Assembly: GCA_947568835.1 (NCBI GenBank) | Contig: OX387604.1 | Span: 1,386,001 to 1,450,000 of the forward strand | Reading direction: 5' to 3' | Length of the DNA stretch: 64,000 nucleotides | Source of the DNA: Protonemura montana | Taxonomy: Eukaryota; Arthropoda; Insecta; Plecoptera; Nemouridae | Part shown: piece after piece, positions 38,690 through 50,600 of the stretch | How the letters are laid out: every line of letters starts with the position of its first letter | How positions within the stretch are numbered: the first letter of the stretch is position 1 | Notes under the pieces: model-generated | Database searches by the model: none | The model's input: the letters and a program-made list of their open reading frames with translations, nothing else | Told to the model about the DNA's origin: nothing | Program-made: the position numbers and the translations under genes

Positions 38690-41600
38690 GCAACATGCGG
38701 CAGACGTTCGAAAGCATATGTCCTCTACTACCTATCCGATGCAGAAAAACTTGTCAAAGAGCGGAAGCAGTGTTTCTGTAAGTAGCTACCAAAAACTATT
38801 GACGACAGAATTGGAAATGTCAGTTGGCCGTTAATGACAGTCGCTGTCTTTGCTTAGGTGTCCCTGTGCGACATCGTGGATCCTGTCGACTACGAAGAGT
38901 TTCTTCAACAGCACCAGCTACTTGTCGAGCGAGATCCTTTGTCTCAAGTGCTGGATTTTCCTGAAAACGACGTCAATGTTGTCACCATACCACGCCGCAT
39001 TCGAACATTGGATCCAGTTGTTCCTAAAGAACCATTGTAAGACATTTACATAACTTAGCACTTCACTATGAGCAATTGGATAGTAAAATATTAAAATTGA
39101 GATGTTTTCAACTTACAGCAACAAGTTGGCACCTCACGTTCAAGACTGTGTGAGATGCTACATTTGTGACTGGCTGGTGGTGGATTATCAGTATCGCCGA
39201 CACTCTAGTAGTAGCTGGCTGCAAGATCTCAGTGATCTAAGGCAATCTTTGGTCTCAGCAATTCCTAGACAAGAATATGCTATGGATCACGAGTCATCCT
39301 GTGATCATTTGTCTGGCAACGACGGGGATCTTGACAGTCAGGTGCGTAAAAATACTGGAGAATGCTAGTGTGGAAAATAAAGACAGTGTCAATGATCGAT
39401 TGCTCAATCATTGCAGAGTGTGGGAGCGAGAAGCAGCTGGGCAAGCTTAAACCTTCGTAATTCAGAGTCGGACCAATTGATTCCTGGCTTGCTGGAGAGA
39501 GTACCTCCAGAAACTATTGACCAGCGCAACGAAGCTCGTCGTATGGAAGGTGTTCATCCTCCGCTGTTCCTGCTGTACCCATCCCAGGATGTATCTGAGC
39601 TGGTTGAGAGAAGGGCTCCAGCAGAGATGCCTGGCCCACCTACCCCTCATCGGATCCTTGTCAAGTGCACCCAGCTTAAGTGAGTATCTTCTTGGCTGCT
39701 CTATTCTGGTTCCCCATTTGCCTGCAATTCTGAGTTATTATTGTTTTAAATCCTCCAGGCTGTCTTTGGAGGTGGAGCCAATGTTTGCGTCGATGGCACT
39801 GTACGATGTTCGAGAGCGAAGAAAGCTCTCTGAGAATTTCTACTGGGATATGAATGAGGAAGGAATGAAGAAGATGCTAGGTGCTCATGCCCCGCACGCT
39901 GACATAAGCACTACAAGCCGAAGCTGCGTCCTGGATATTTCACACCCGTCTCCTGATCTCTTCCTTGTCATTCGCCTTGAAAAAGTGCTGCAAGGTGACC
40001 TGGCAGATGTATGTGAACCATACCTCAAAGAGGAAAAGGTAAGCACACCTCAACCTGATAGTTTCACGGGTGAATGCTGTTGATGTCCCCACCTGTACTC
40101 CAAAGCTGAGTTGGATCTACAATTTTCTGAATGTTGGATTTTTGACAGAATGTGGAGCGAGTGAAGGCAAGTGCAGCCGACGCTTGCGACCGCCTCGGCA
40201 AATACCGGATGCCCTTTGCGTGGACTGCCGTTCATCTGGCCAGCGTGCTTGGAGGTAACACCAGTGGCAACAGCGGCTCTCTTGATAGAGATGCAAGTCT
40301 CGACAAAGACTTCTCTGCCTCGCACAGCCTAGGTATGAACCTGCTATTTACCTCAGATCTTGCCTTTCTTGTAAAAATACCTCCAATTTGTTTATAACTG
40401 ATATTTACTCATTGATCCAGTATTTTAGTAAGTTTCATTGGGTTTCAATTTGGGTTCCCCCATAAAAGTCCTGTAACAGTAATGCTGGTCTTTTTCAATT
40501 TGTTTCCGTCTTTTCCAATGTGATTTCCGTAGCAATGAAAGTGAGTACGGTCTCTTGGAGAGTTGAGTAGGATTCCACGAGATTATTTTTCTCTACCACA
40601 GAGCGCAAATCCAGCTTGAGCCGGCGCGGATCTTTAGAGCGACGTGCCAGCTCTGAACGAACCGGGCCCACAGCTGTAGACCTTTCATCCTTTCGTCCAC
40701 TCACTGTCACGGTACAGAGCTTCTTCAAACAGGTAAGACGCAACCTTCATCGTATGTTTCCAGGGGCTTCATTAAAAAGGAGGGTTTAAGCTTGACCGCC
40801 ATACATTTGGGAGTCAACTTATCATCACCACATGGTAACAGCCTCTGAATGGAAACACCGTCTGTGATTGTCTGGTGATCTTTAAACTCTGCTGGTAAAG
40901 CTTAAACTCTGCTTCTTGGATTCGGCCCCAGGAACAATAAAAAAATGTGTGGTTTACGGTATTTTGCATTTAGGGTAATTTGTTAAAAATATAATTCTTT
41001 TAATCGATTTCTAACAGTCATGTAATCATTTCTGCTTCTTAAAAATCTTTGATTTGATGATATTAATTGCCTGCACTCCTGCCTATACTTGGTTCCTATA
41101 TCTGTGACAGGAGAGTGACCGATTACGTGATGAAGACCTCTACAAGCTCTTGCTGGAGCTCAAACGTCCAGCTTCGCTGCTAAAAAAGCTCAAGTGTATC
41201 CCGGGCTCCCTGAAGCTGGATATCTGCCCTTGCATCGATCAGCCCAAGTTCTCGCTAACTCCTGATCTTGACAAAATCGCCCCTTATCCGAGCCCAGGTG
41301 AGTTTTTTCACATTTTTCATCAATTTTTGAGTTCCGAAACGGGTGAAAGCGACGGTTCTGCAGTTAATGGGCATGTCCAAACTAATTGTTCTGTCAAGAT
41401 AAAAAATAAACTGCAACCATGTGTGAATGCAGCCAGAGAAGAAAAATTTGGTTTTTGATGAAATATTTCAGTCTCTATCATGACTTCTGTTATACTGACT
41501 GCTCTTTTAAAACTGCTAAACTGTTCAGCACATTATGATGGCGGTGGGCGTCCATATCTAATGTCTTGGTATGCATTAAATGTTAATACCAGTGACTGTT

Positions 41601-44600
41601 AACTGCAATAGTTTATTTAATTTTTATGCAATAGACACAGCCATAAGCACAAGGAAGCAAAAGACCAGCTTGTTATAATGTGGTTTTTGTAATTGCCTGG
41701 CAATTGCAGAGGGCAAATTGCGTCCGTGCAAAGAAGTGATGGAGTTCCCTTGCCAAGAAACCTACGGGCCTCATCACACGTACCGCAACCTGCTCTTCGT
41801 TTACCCAAAGGAAGTGAACTTCTCAAGTAGAGCTGGTAAGCCATCGGATGCCATAACCTCAACTCGTAATATCAATTGATGAGAAACCGGCACAATAACT
41901 TCAACAAACTCTGGGCCCTTGGGCAACATGCAGATGCAAATGTGTTTTGAATGGCACAAGGTAGCCTGAGATGTGGCCACCAAAAAGCCAGCAAATCTCA
42001 CTGGACTGTAGAAATATAAAGCATAAAGCATTTTCAAAAGCATAGGCTTAGAGAAAATCACCATCAGCACTGGTGTTCACGATCTAAAACAGCTTCCAAT
42101 TGACGGAGGAGGATCTAGAGCCAATATTGAAAAATCGAAAGTGTCCAACGGCCATGAGTTCTCCGAATAAATCACTAGATCATCCCACGTGAACAGAGCA
42201 CATCAAAACAAGCAAACTTGTTTTGAACCTGCATCCCCTGGTTTATACGTATTTAGCTTAGGAACCTTATCGAACACCAGAACTCCCAAAACCAAAAATG
42301 CCAATGCTATCAGAATGTATCATTTGCTGGACCGTTCTACCTGAGACAGGAAATAAAACATTTAAGTGCAGAGTTGAATATGGTGTAGGAATATTCTAAT
42401 AGAATGAAATTTATTTGGAATAAGAATCAATCCTTGTATTTTTTTAAATGTATGATGTCGCTGAAAACACTTTCTTCCTTCCAATTAACTGTAAGATTTT
42501 ATCACATTAGTAATGAAATTGGGTTTAGGTATATATTTTTTAATTGCAAAGCCTCTAACTTGTGATTTCTGTAGGCTCAGCTCGGAACATTGCGGTAAAA
42601 GTGCAGATTATGTGTGGAGAAGAGCCCTTGGATGCCATGCCTTTGATATTTGGCAAGAGCTCGTGCTTGGAACTAAACACTGAAGCATACACGTCCGTCA
42701 TATACCACAACAAGTGAGTAAACATACGTAAAACCATTTCCCGAAATAATGTGATTAATTTTTTGCTGGCAAAAGAGTGTTCTTCTAACAGCTGAAATCG
42801 ATGAAACCGTTCCATGCTTTGTGCGGTTTTCAAATGTTTGCCGTTGACGACAGGTGTCCGAACTTTCACGATGAGATCAAGATGAAGTTGCCCGCTAACC
42901 TTGGAGAAGAGCACCACCTGCTATTCACTTTCTTCCACGTGAGCTGCCAACGCAAAGCAGAGCAGACAACTGTGGAGACTGTCGTAGGATACACGGTACT
43001 GATGATTTATCACTTATCACTATTCAGTTGGTTTGGAAAGTCAAGTTTTCAAAGCTGGTACATGTGAACATTGTCGATACACAATTTCAAAATTTTGAGA
43101 GTCAGAGTTTTAGATATGTTGGGACCTTACTGAGGATAAGTTGAAGTAAGTGTAAAGTTTCTTGCTTCCTGAAGTGGGTACCTCAGGAGAAAAAAAGTCT
43201 AAGCAACTTTCACTTTTCCTTAACCTTCTCAGTTCTTTTCTGCATTCATTTATCTTCAAATTTTTGCAAATGATTTAAGCTTTCCCAGCAAAATGCTTAG
43301 AAAACACAGCAAACACAACTTAATGCAAACAATCAATCAGTTAAGTTGAAGAATTTTTAAAGACATAACCATTAAATGATATGAAACTCGATATCTCATT
43401 TACAGAAAAGTGAACATTTTTACAAATCTTGTAACCTTTTCATAATTCCATTCTATGAGATTATTTGCTGAGATATTTCACAATGAAACCATAAATTTGA
43501 GTGCTAAGATATTGTGACGGTTGTAAATGGTACCCACATTACTCACTTGGTGTAGCTCAATCTTGCTTGGCTTTGGGAAAGGTACCTATCACCTAGAGAT
43601 CACTCAGGCACTGCATATTTAAACTCAAATTGCTTTTCCATTTATTGAATCTCAAATAATTCCCCGTTGCAAACATATAAGTCTGATCTTAGACGTGGTC
43701 ACAGCAAAATCCTTACACTATGCGTAAAGTACAATAACAAGAATAACTCGTAAGAAATTGTTGGTCTTCCATCTACTTAAACAGATAGATTATGTATAAG
43801 TTTGCGTTGACACATAGCACTGCTTGCACACGGTTTATAGATGAACACGTCGATGCCCGGGTTTGCCTGGGCGGACGAGTATCCTAGCTAGAGGACCGTT
43901 GCTCGGTCTTAGCTCCCGAAGTAGACTCCCGAAATGACGGCGCCAGTGACCTATATACACCTATCTGAGCCACGCCCGACATGTGCGTTTTAGGCCACTG
44001 GCTCGCCTGCCTCCTAGTCATAGTCAGCAAGTCCAAAGTCCAGTGGTATCAATCAAATCCTTTAAACACGCTGATTGGACAACACCAAGGAATGTAAAGG
44101 TAAAATGGCGCAAACCTCGAGGCGCGTCACAATATTTTGAATTGAACCAGTATAAACCTGAATGTCACATGTTGCAGTGGACGCCGTTGTTTGCATCTGG
44201 CCGTCTTCTTTGCGGTGAGTTGTTCCTGCCGGTGATGGCCGAACCTCCACCGGCAAACTACTCGTACATCTCACCGCAAGTGTGTCTGCCCGGCACCAAG
44301 TGGGTGGACAACCACCGCGCTATCTTCACGCTATCTCTGGAACCAGTCTCTTCTGTTCATACCCAGGTGCGTAAGGGGCCAAGAAATCGTTCACAACTGT
44401 TTCTAAAATCAAGAGGAAGCCATGGATGATCAAACATAAATTGCTGAAAACTGTTCTGAGACCAATTCTCTTGTCTTTTAAAGACACTTGACCAATTAAT
44501 TATCTTGTAACCCGTGTTTGCAGGACGTTCACTTGGACAAGCTTCTGGGATTGGCCACTATGCTGGAAGGTGGCGCTGTGCCTATACGTATGGGAGAGGC

Positions 44601-47600
44601 TAACCTTGAGAAGGAGCTGAGGGCAAGGTAATCTCTTACTGGCAACCCACATCCATCTCGGTCCATCAACTTTATCATCACCCAATCTTTCACGAGCGCT
44701 ATTAGACCTGTGTCAAAACTGTATGTTTTTAAACCCCACAATCAACTGATACATCCCTGAGCAAACCAGAGCAATGTTTACAAAAGCTGGCTCTTGCTGA
44801 AAATATGCAAATGCTGAAAAAGTGAAAAAGTTTCTGGCAATGGTTGCTTTGGGCTTGGCAGAAAAAATCCCAATATACATTTTTTTTTGTTGCATTATAT
44901 CGTATTAAGTAATTGCCTGGTATTACTAGGCATACTATTACTTTGCCTGGTAATTACACATTAAAAATGTTACTTGTTGAGCTGTATATTTTTATAGTAT
45001 TGTCTTTTTAACTCTTTGAAAACCATTATCTGTATTTAAAATTTGGAACCTTTGCTACTGTGATTCACTGCATGTGGAAAATTTTTCAATTCCAAGGTGG
45101 GCATGATAATTAATTGGAAAACAAATTATGGGAGCTGTCAAGAGATTGCCGTCGAAAAATTAGAATAATCTTTCTTTGAGACCAAATCTTAATAAATATG
45201 TGTTAAATCTCAACTTTGTATAACGAAAAACAAAATTAACAGCTGGCAAAAGACATTAATTTAACAAAAATTAAGTTTTTATTTCTATGAAGTTTTGTGA
45301 TCCCATTTGAAAAGTGTCTAAATCTTTCCTTGCCAGCCAGTTTTCGATACAATTCTCTATAGAAGCTCCATCAAATCGCCGTACATATGGCACATTTGGT
45401 TGCGCTCACAAATAATATACAACTGAAAACCATTTCCAGCCGTTTCCAACCAATTTTGGCAATTTCTCTTTGGGAAACAAATATCCAAGTGCAAAGTTAA
45501 ACATACCAACAACCCCACAAAGTCCATTACATGAAAAAAGATCACCAGCATTACAAATTTCATCCTAGGTTTATGTTTACGAATGTTGCAGCTTGTCGGA
45601 GTTGGGACAGGCCAGAGCAGAGAATGTTGCCAAGTTCTTGCCACTGGTGGCAGGTAAGCTGCTAGCACTGATGGTGGGCCCCACCCACGTTGGGGGGCAG
45701 TCAGTCAATCTGGCATCCGATGCGTTCCACTCACTCTGCCTGCTGGCCAAGAATGTTTCGGTGAGTTCTCTACTGGTTATCAATCCCTACCAGGCTTTCA
45801 CAACAAATTGATCCAACACAGTAGCTTTATTAGTCAGCTACGAACCAGGTCGTTGGTGTAATTTCAGCAGTTCTGTCAGCTGTTTTCTAGTTTTGTTACC
45901 AGGTAAATATTTTGTACCATCTCCAGACTCGCTGTAAATCACTGAAAAATGTTTAAACTGAGAAGGCTTGTGAACACACTGATGCCGCAACTATACATTT
46001 TTTTTTGCAAATGAATAGGTACCCTGGACCACTTATTGACATAGAGTAAATAGTGTAGAAGTTTAGAGCTAGCAAGCAGAACTAATGCTGCACAGTACTC
46101 CATGTGTGACATAACCTATTCTGCAATGCAAACCGTGGATTTTTTTGCTTTCCAGGCCCTGCCAGGCAGGACAGGCGATCGTCATGAAAGACATTCTTTG
46201 CTTGCATCACTGGTTGCGTTCCATCGGCTGCCCACCCGCCTGCCCACGATGCCCACCGCGATGCCCGTCACGATGCCAGTCAGGCTTGCCAAGTAGGTAG
46301 CCCGTTGCTCTATCACAGCACTTCGAACAAAGCTTTTGTATTAATCTGCTCGGAAAGGTTGGATCAGGTGGTCTGCTGCAAACGCCATCAGGCAATTACC
46401 GAGCCGTTGCAACTAACTATGAGCATTATTAATACACGAGGTTAGCAGTTTTAAAACCATTACCCACTGAGGAAATTCAAACAGTTATCTGTACTTTAGG
46501 AGGTTTGCACGTAGATTCAAGTAGGTAAGTTTAGTTTTGTGGAAATTTTGCTAAGATAGTCGTTTTTGTTGCCAACTACCTATTCAACTATGGTTTGAGA
46601 TGGTTGGTGCTGAGATTGCCTGACTTCCATATTCTTGTGTTACGGTGGGTAATCAAAACGTGACTGTACAGGTTTATTTATTTATTATTGTTTATTGATC
46701 AACAACGGAGGCAAGTTCACAAGTGTGATAGAATAAAATAAGAACAATACTGAGACATTACAAACAGAACAGAATATAAAACATTTAAACGAAGAAACAT
46801 GAACGATTAAAAACATGACTATTTACAAACGTAAGCTTAAATCAAGACGTAACACGCAATGAGAGATTGCCGTAGGTAATTAAAATATTTTCAAGTTTTC
46901 ATGGGCAGCTTGTAATTATATCAATAAGCTGATCACACTTATAACAAATCGAATTGAAATACCAACTCCAATGAATTGTCTTAGGAGCAGCAGCAACCCC
47001 GACTTGAATGCCGACCTGGAAGTTGACGTGATCACAAGAGGTCTTGACCGTGCTTGCAGCATGCGTCAACAAGGTAAGCCCTTCTCACTCAACTTACTAA
47101 TATAGAAAGTCACTGCTCATTTTAACTCTGCTTTTGTTTGACAAGAATTATAGCCTTGTCTAGGATCTTCAGTCTAGGTTTTCTTTAACAAGTTTCACAA
47201 ACCCTTTAAGCACTGACTGCAGATCTGCTTATTGATGACACTTTTCTCGTAACTAGCCAGATACTATTTCACTCAAGCCTTACAACTGGCTGGCCAGCTG
47301 GTCGAATCTGTGAGCGAGCTACCCAAGATGTTTCGATAATTATATGAATGTCACTTATACCATGTGCTCCTTACAAAAACCAGCTAAAACACCGTGTAAA
47401 TGTTGCAGTTTCACTCAATTATTGCTCAAGTACGTGGTATGATGCAAGGTACTTGGTTTTTGGTCAATGGTGTAAATGATTTCACAAAAACTATTTGAAC
47501 GGGTTTTGATTGCTCAGTGAAGAACAACTGAATTTCCCAACGGTTCGTAACGTGTACCTGTTACTTTTTCAAGGACTGCTTTTACCTTTGAAAAAGTAAC

Positions 47601-50600
47601 AGGTACAAGTTACGAAACGTTGGGAAATTTAGTTGTTCTTCACTTAGCAATCAAAACCCGTTCAAATAGTTTTTATCTAAACTAGTGCTAAGGTTGGATA
47701 AAGTAGACATGAGTCTAAAAACTTTCATGGTGTAAATGATCACCTGCCAGTGCATAATCCTACCCAAAATTAGCAGGTCCTGAAATGTCCCAAGAAGAAC
47801 ATAACGCTGTTCAAATTGATGCTTTTCTAAATTGATCTAAAAATATTGAGCTCCAAAGATGATCTGGTTTTATTGGGAACAGAACTTTACTAAACATACT
47901 GTATGTTCGCCGAGGCAAAGGAAATGTAGATAATTTTTACATAGTTGTCATCCACTATCACTAAACTTAGATTCATTGGCCTGTTGGAAGATATCAAAGA
48001 AAGATGGGTTTTGGGTTGTTTCTACTTATCGGAATTCCACTGTAGCACAAACAGCAAACAGTTTTTTAAATTATCTACTTTTTTCTGTGCTGCAGGACAA
48101 GTGGATAATGGTGAGTACGCCTGGCTATGTACATATGTACCTACCTGACTTTGTACATATGTACCTACCTGACTATCTTTCCTAGTTCTCTAGTTCCTAC
48201 CTGACCACTTACCTACCTACAGTCATTTGCTGTTATAAAAACTTTATTCTTATCCCTCAAGATCTCTAAAGCTCACCCTATAATCGGGGAGTATTTTTAA
48301 AACTTGTATTAATGTCTTTGGCAATATTATAACCACCATGAAACCACATATAACTCATGCTGGTGCCCCAAAAAGTTTCGCTCTGTTTCAATTGGTTTTT
48401 CTTTTTGGTTCTTTAAAGGACTGGGGCATTTGCTAATTTTTTGCCTGTGATGAAGAAGACAGTTTTAGAACTGTAATCTGTGACGAATAAACGAAACATT
48501 GCCTATGCTCTGGTCCTTTTAGGCACCCACCATCGGAATCGAGGAAAACCAATCAATGTACAGACCCACGGTTCTTAGCCACCCTGCTGTTTCATCTGGT
48601 TTATTTTCTCTTTTGACTCATTGCATTTCCAACGCATGTTTTTAGTCTCAGAATATTTGAAACTCCTATAATTTAGCTCCCAAGGCTGAAATTGCTCTTA
48701 GGTCCAGTTTTCCAAACTTCGACTCGCTGTTGAGTTTATAACGCACGGAAATATCTGAATTTCACCGCATGCGATTGGAAGTAGCTGTGGTAAATGTTTT
48801 AACTCCCACTTAACTAGATGTTAAGAAAGTTGTAAAACAAAACATTAATATAGCCTACTGTCCGGCCATCCAGGTGGAGGGGGCGGTCTTCCAATGGGGC
48901 CTGGGGGGTCTGGGGCATCAAAGTGCCTTCACGAGGAGCTTGCTCTTCAGTGGGTGGTCAGCACCGGGCCAGCACGTGAACTGGCACTCACGCATTCCTG
49001 GTTCCTGCTGGAGCTTCTGGCCAAGAGCATGGTTCAGGAGGTCTGTTTGGAGTTGCCTCGAGACCAGCGGTTCTCCCCTCATTTCACTGACGACGTAGCG
49101 ACTTTGGCCGCGGTGCTGACTGCGGAAATCACCGCTCGACACAACAAGGACACCACTGTGAGTTAAAACAAAAACTATTTCAACTGGGTTCTTGAATGCT
49201 AAGTAAAGAACAAATAAATTTCCCAACGTTTCGTAACTTGTACCTGTTACTTTTCCAAGGGTAAGAGCAGTCCTGGCAATTTTCCAATAACAAAAGAACC
49301 ACACGAAATTATAACAATTACCAAGTTCAAGGATCCTAAATGCATCTAAATATCAGGGTCAATAACTAAAAAACTAACATATTTTGTATTTTCTGAAATA
49401 ATCAAGTAGACATAAGTCTAAAAACAATCACCACTGTGAGTTCATTTGGTGCTTGATAATAATGTGAAGAAAAGGGGAGGGAGGTGAGCCAGCTGCAGGT
49501 TGCAGATCGATAGGGTTCATTAATTTCCTGCACAAAATTGCCAATATTTAGATCATTGTTGTTACGATGAATGTATGCTACATTTGGCACAGCTAGAATA
49601 TGTTGTCATGATATTGAATGGTTTAAACATCAGGTTATTATATTTATGAAATTTGACTGCACCGCTTATTGGGATCCTTTTTGCATGGAAATATTTCAGT
49701 TGTCGCAGCGCATGAATTCGAGCCTGGCATTCTTCATGTTCGACCTGTTCTCCACGATGGACCGTGGATTTGTCTTCCACCTCATCAAGAGCTACTGCAA
49801 GCAAATGGCAATTGCGATCTCCACTGCCTCTGACCCAACAATCTTGATGGGTTTGAAAGTGAGCCTTTTATCTCCACTATCAACCATCTGCCATATTCTC
49901 GGCAGAAGCCAGATTTTTCTTGGGATACTGAAACGAGGACTGTTAGTCGTCCGGTCGGTCATGGGATAATTTTATCTTTGAGTTGAAAAGAAAGTAAAAT
50001 CAATCCTGGATCCAAGGAGTAATGTTTTACAATAATGCAACAGAAAGCTTCACCATCGGATCTAAAGATTAGTCACACTTCTTGAATTTCTGTCTCAAAA
50101 CTCAGAAGTGTTCTGCCAAAAGTTCTGTCAAAAGTGTGACACCCAAAGTCTAGTTAAAAGAATAATTTGTTTCTAGCAATGACTGCACTTTAAGGCCAGA
50201 CGAGGGAATTTCTAAGTATAACAGCTATAAGCCAGCTAATGTTCTCAAAAAAGAAATCAAATTAATCTGTCTGACACTATAGTAAGAAACCTCTGAATTC
50301 CTTTTATCGAGCGATGATGACAACCCCTTTGCCTGCCCACAGGTGGACTTGTTACGTATCGTCTGCAGCCACGAACACTTTGTGCCACTGAACCTGCCAT
50401 TTGGGACGCCAGTGATGCGGGGCTCTGCCCCCTCTTCCCCCACCCCTTCGGTCTGCTCCTCCACGAGCCAGTCTTCGCTGGCATCTACGCTTGTGCCCCC
50501 AGATCGCAGCAGCTTCTCCGAGCTGACCTCCGCATTTCAACGCCACCACTTCTTGGCTGGACTAGTGCTCTCCCAGCTGTCTTCAGTGCTGCAAACACAC

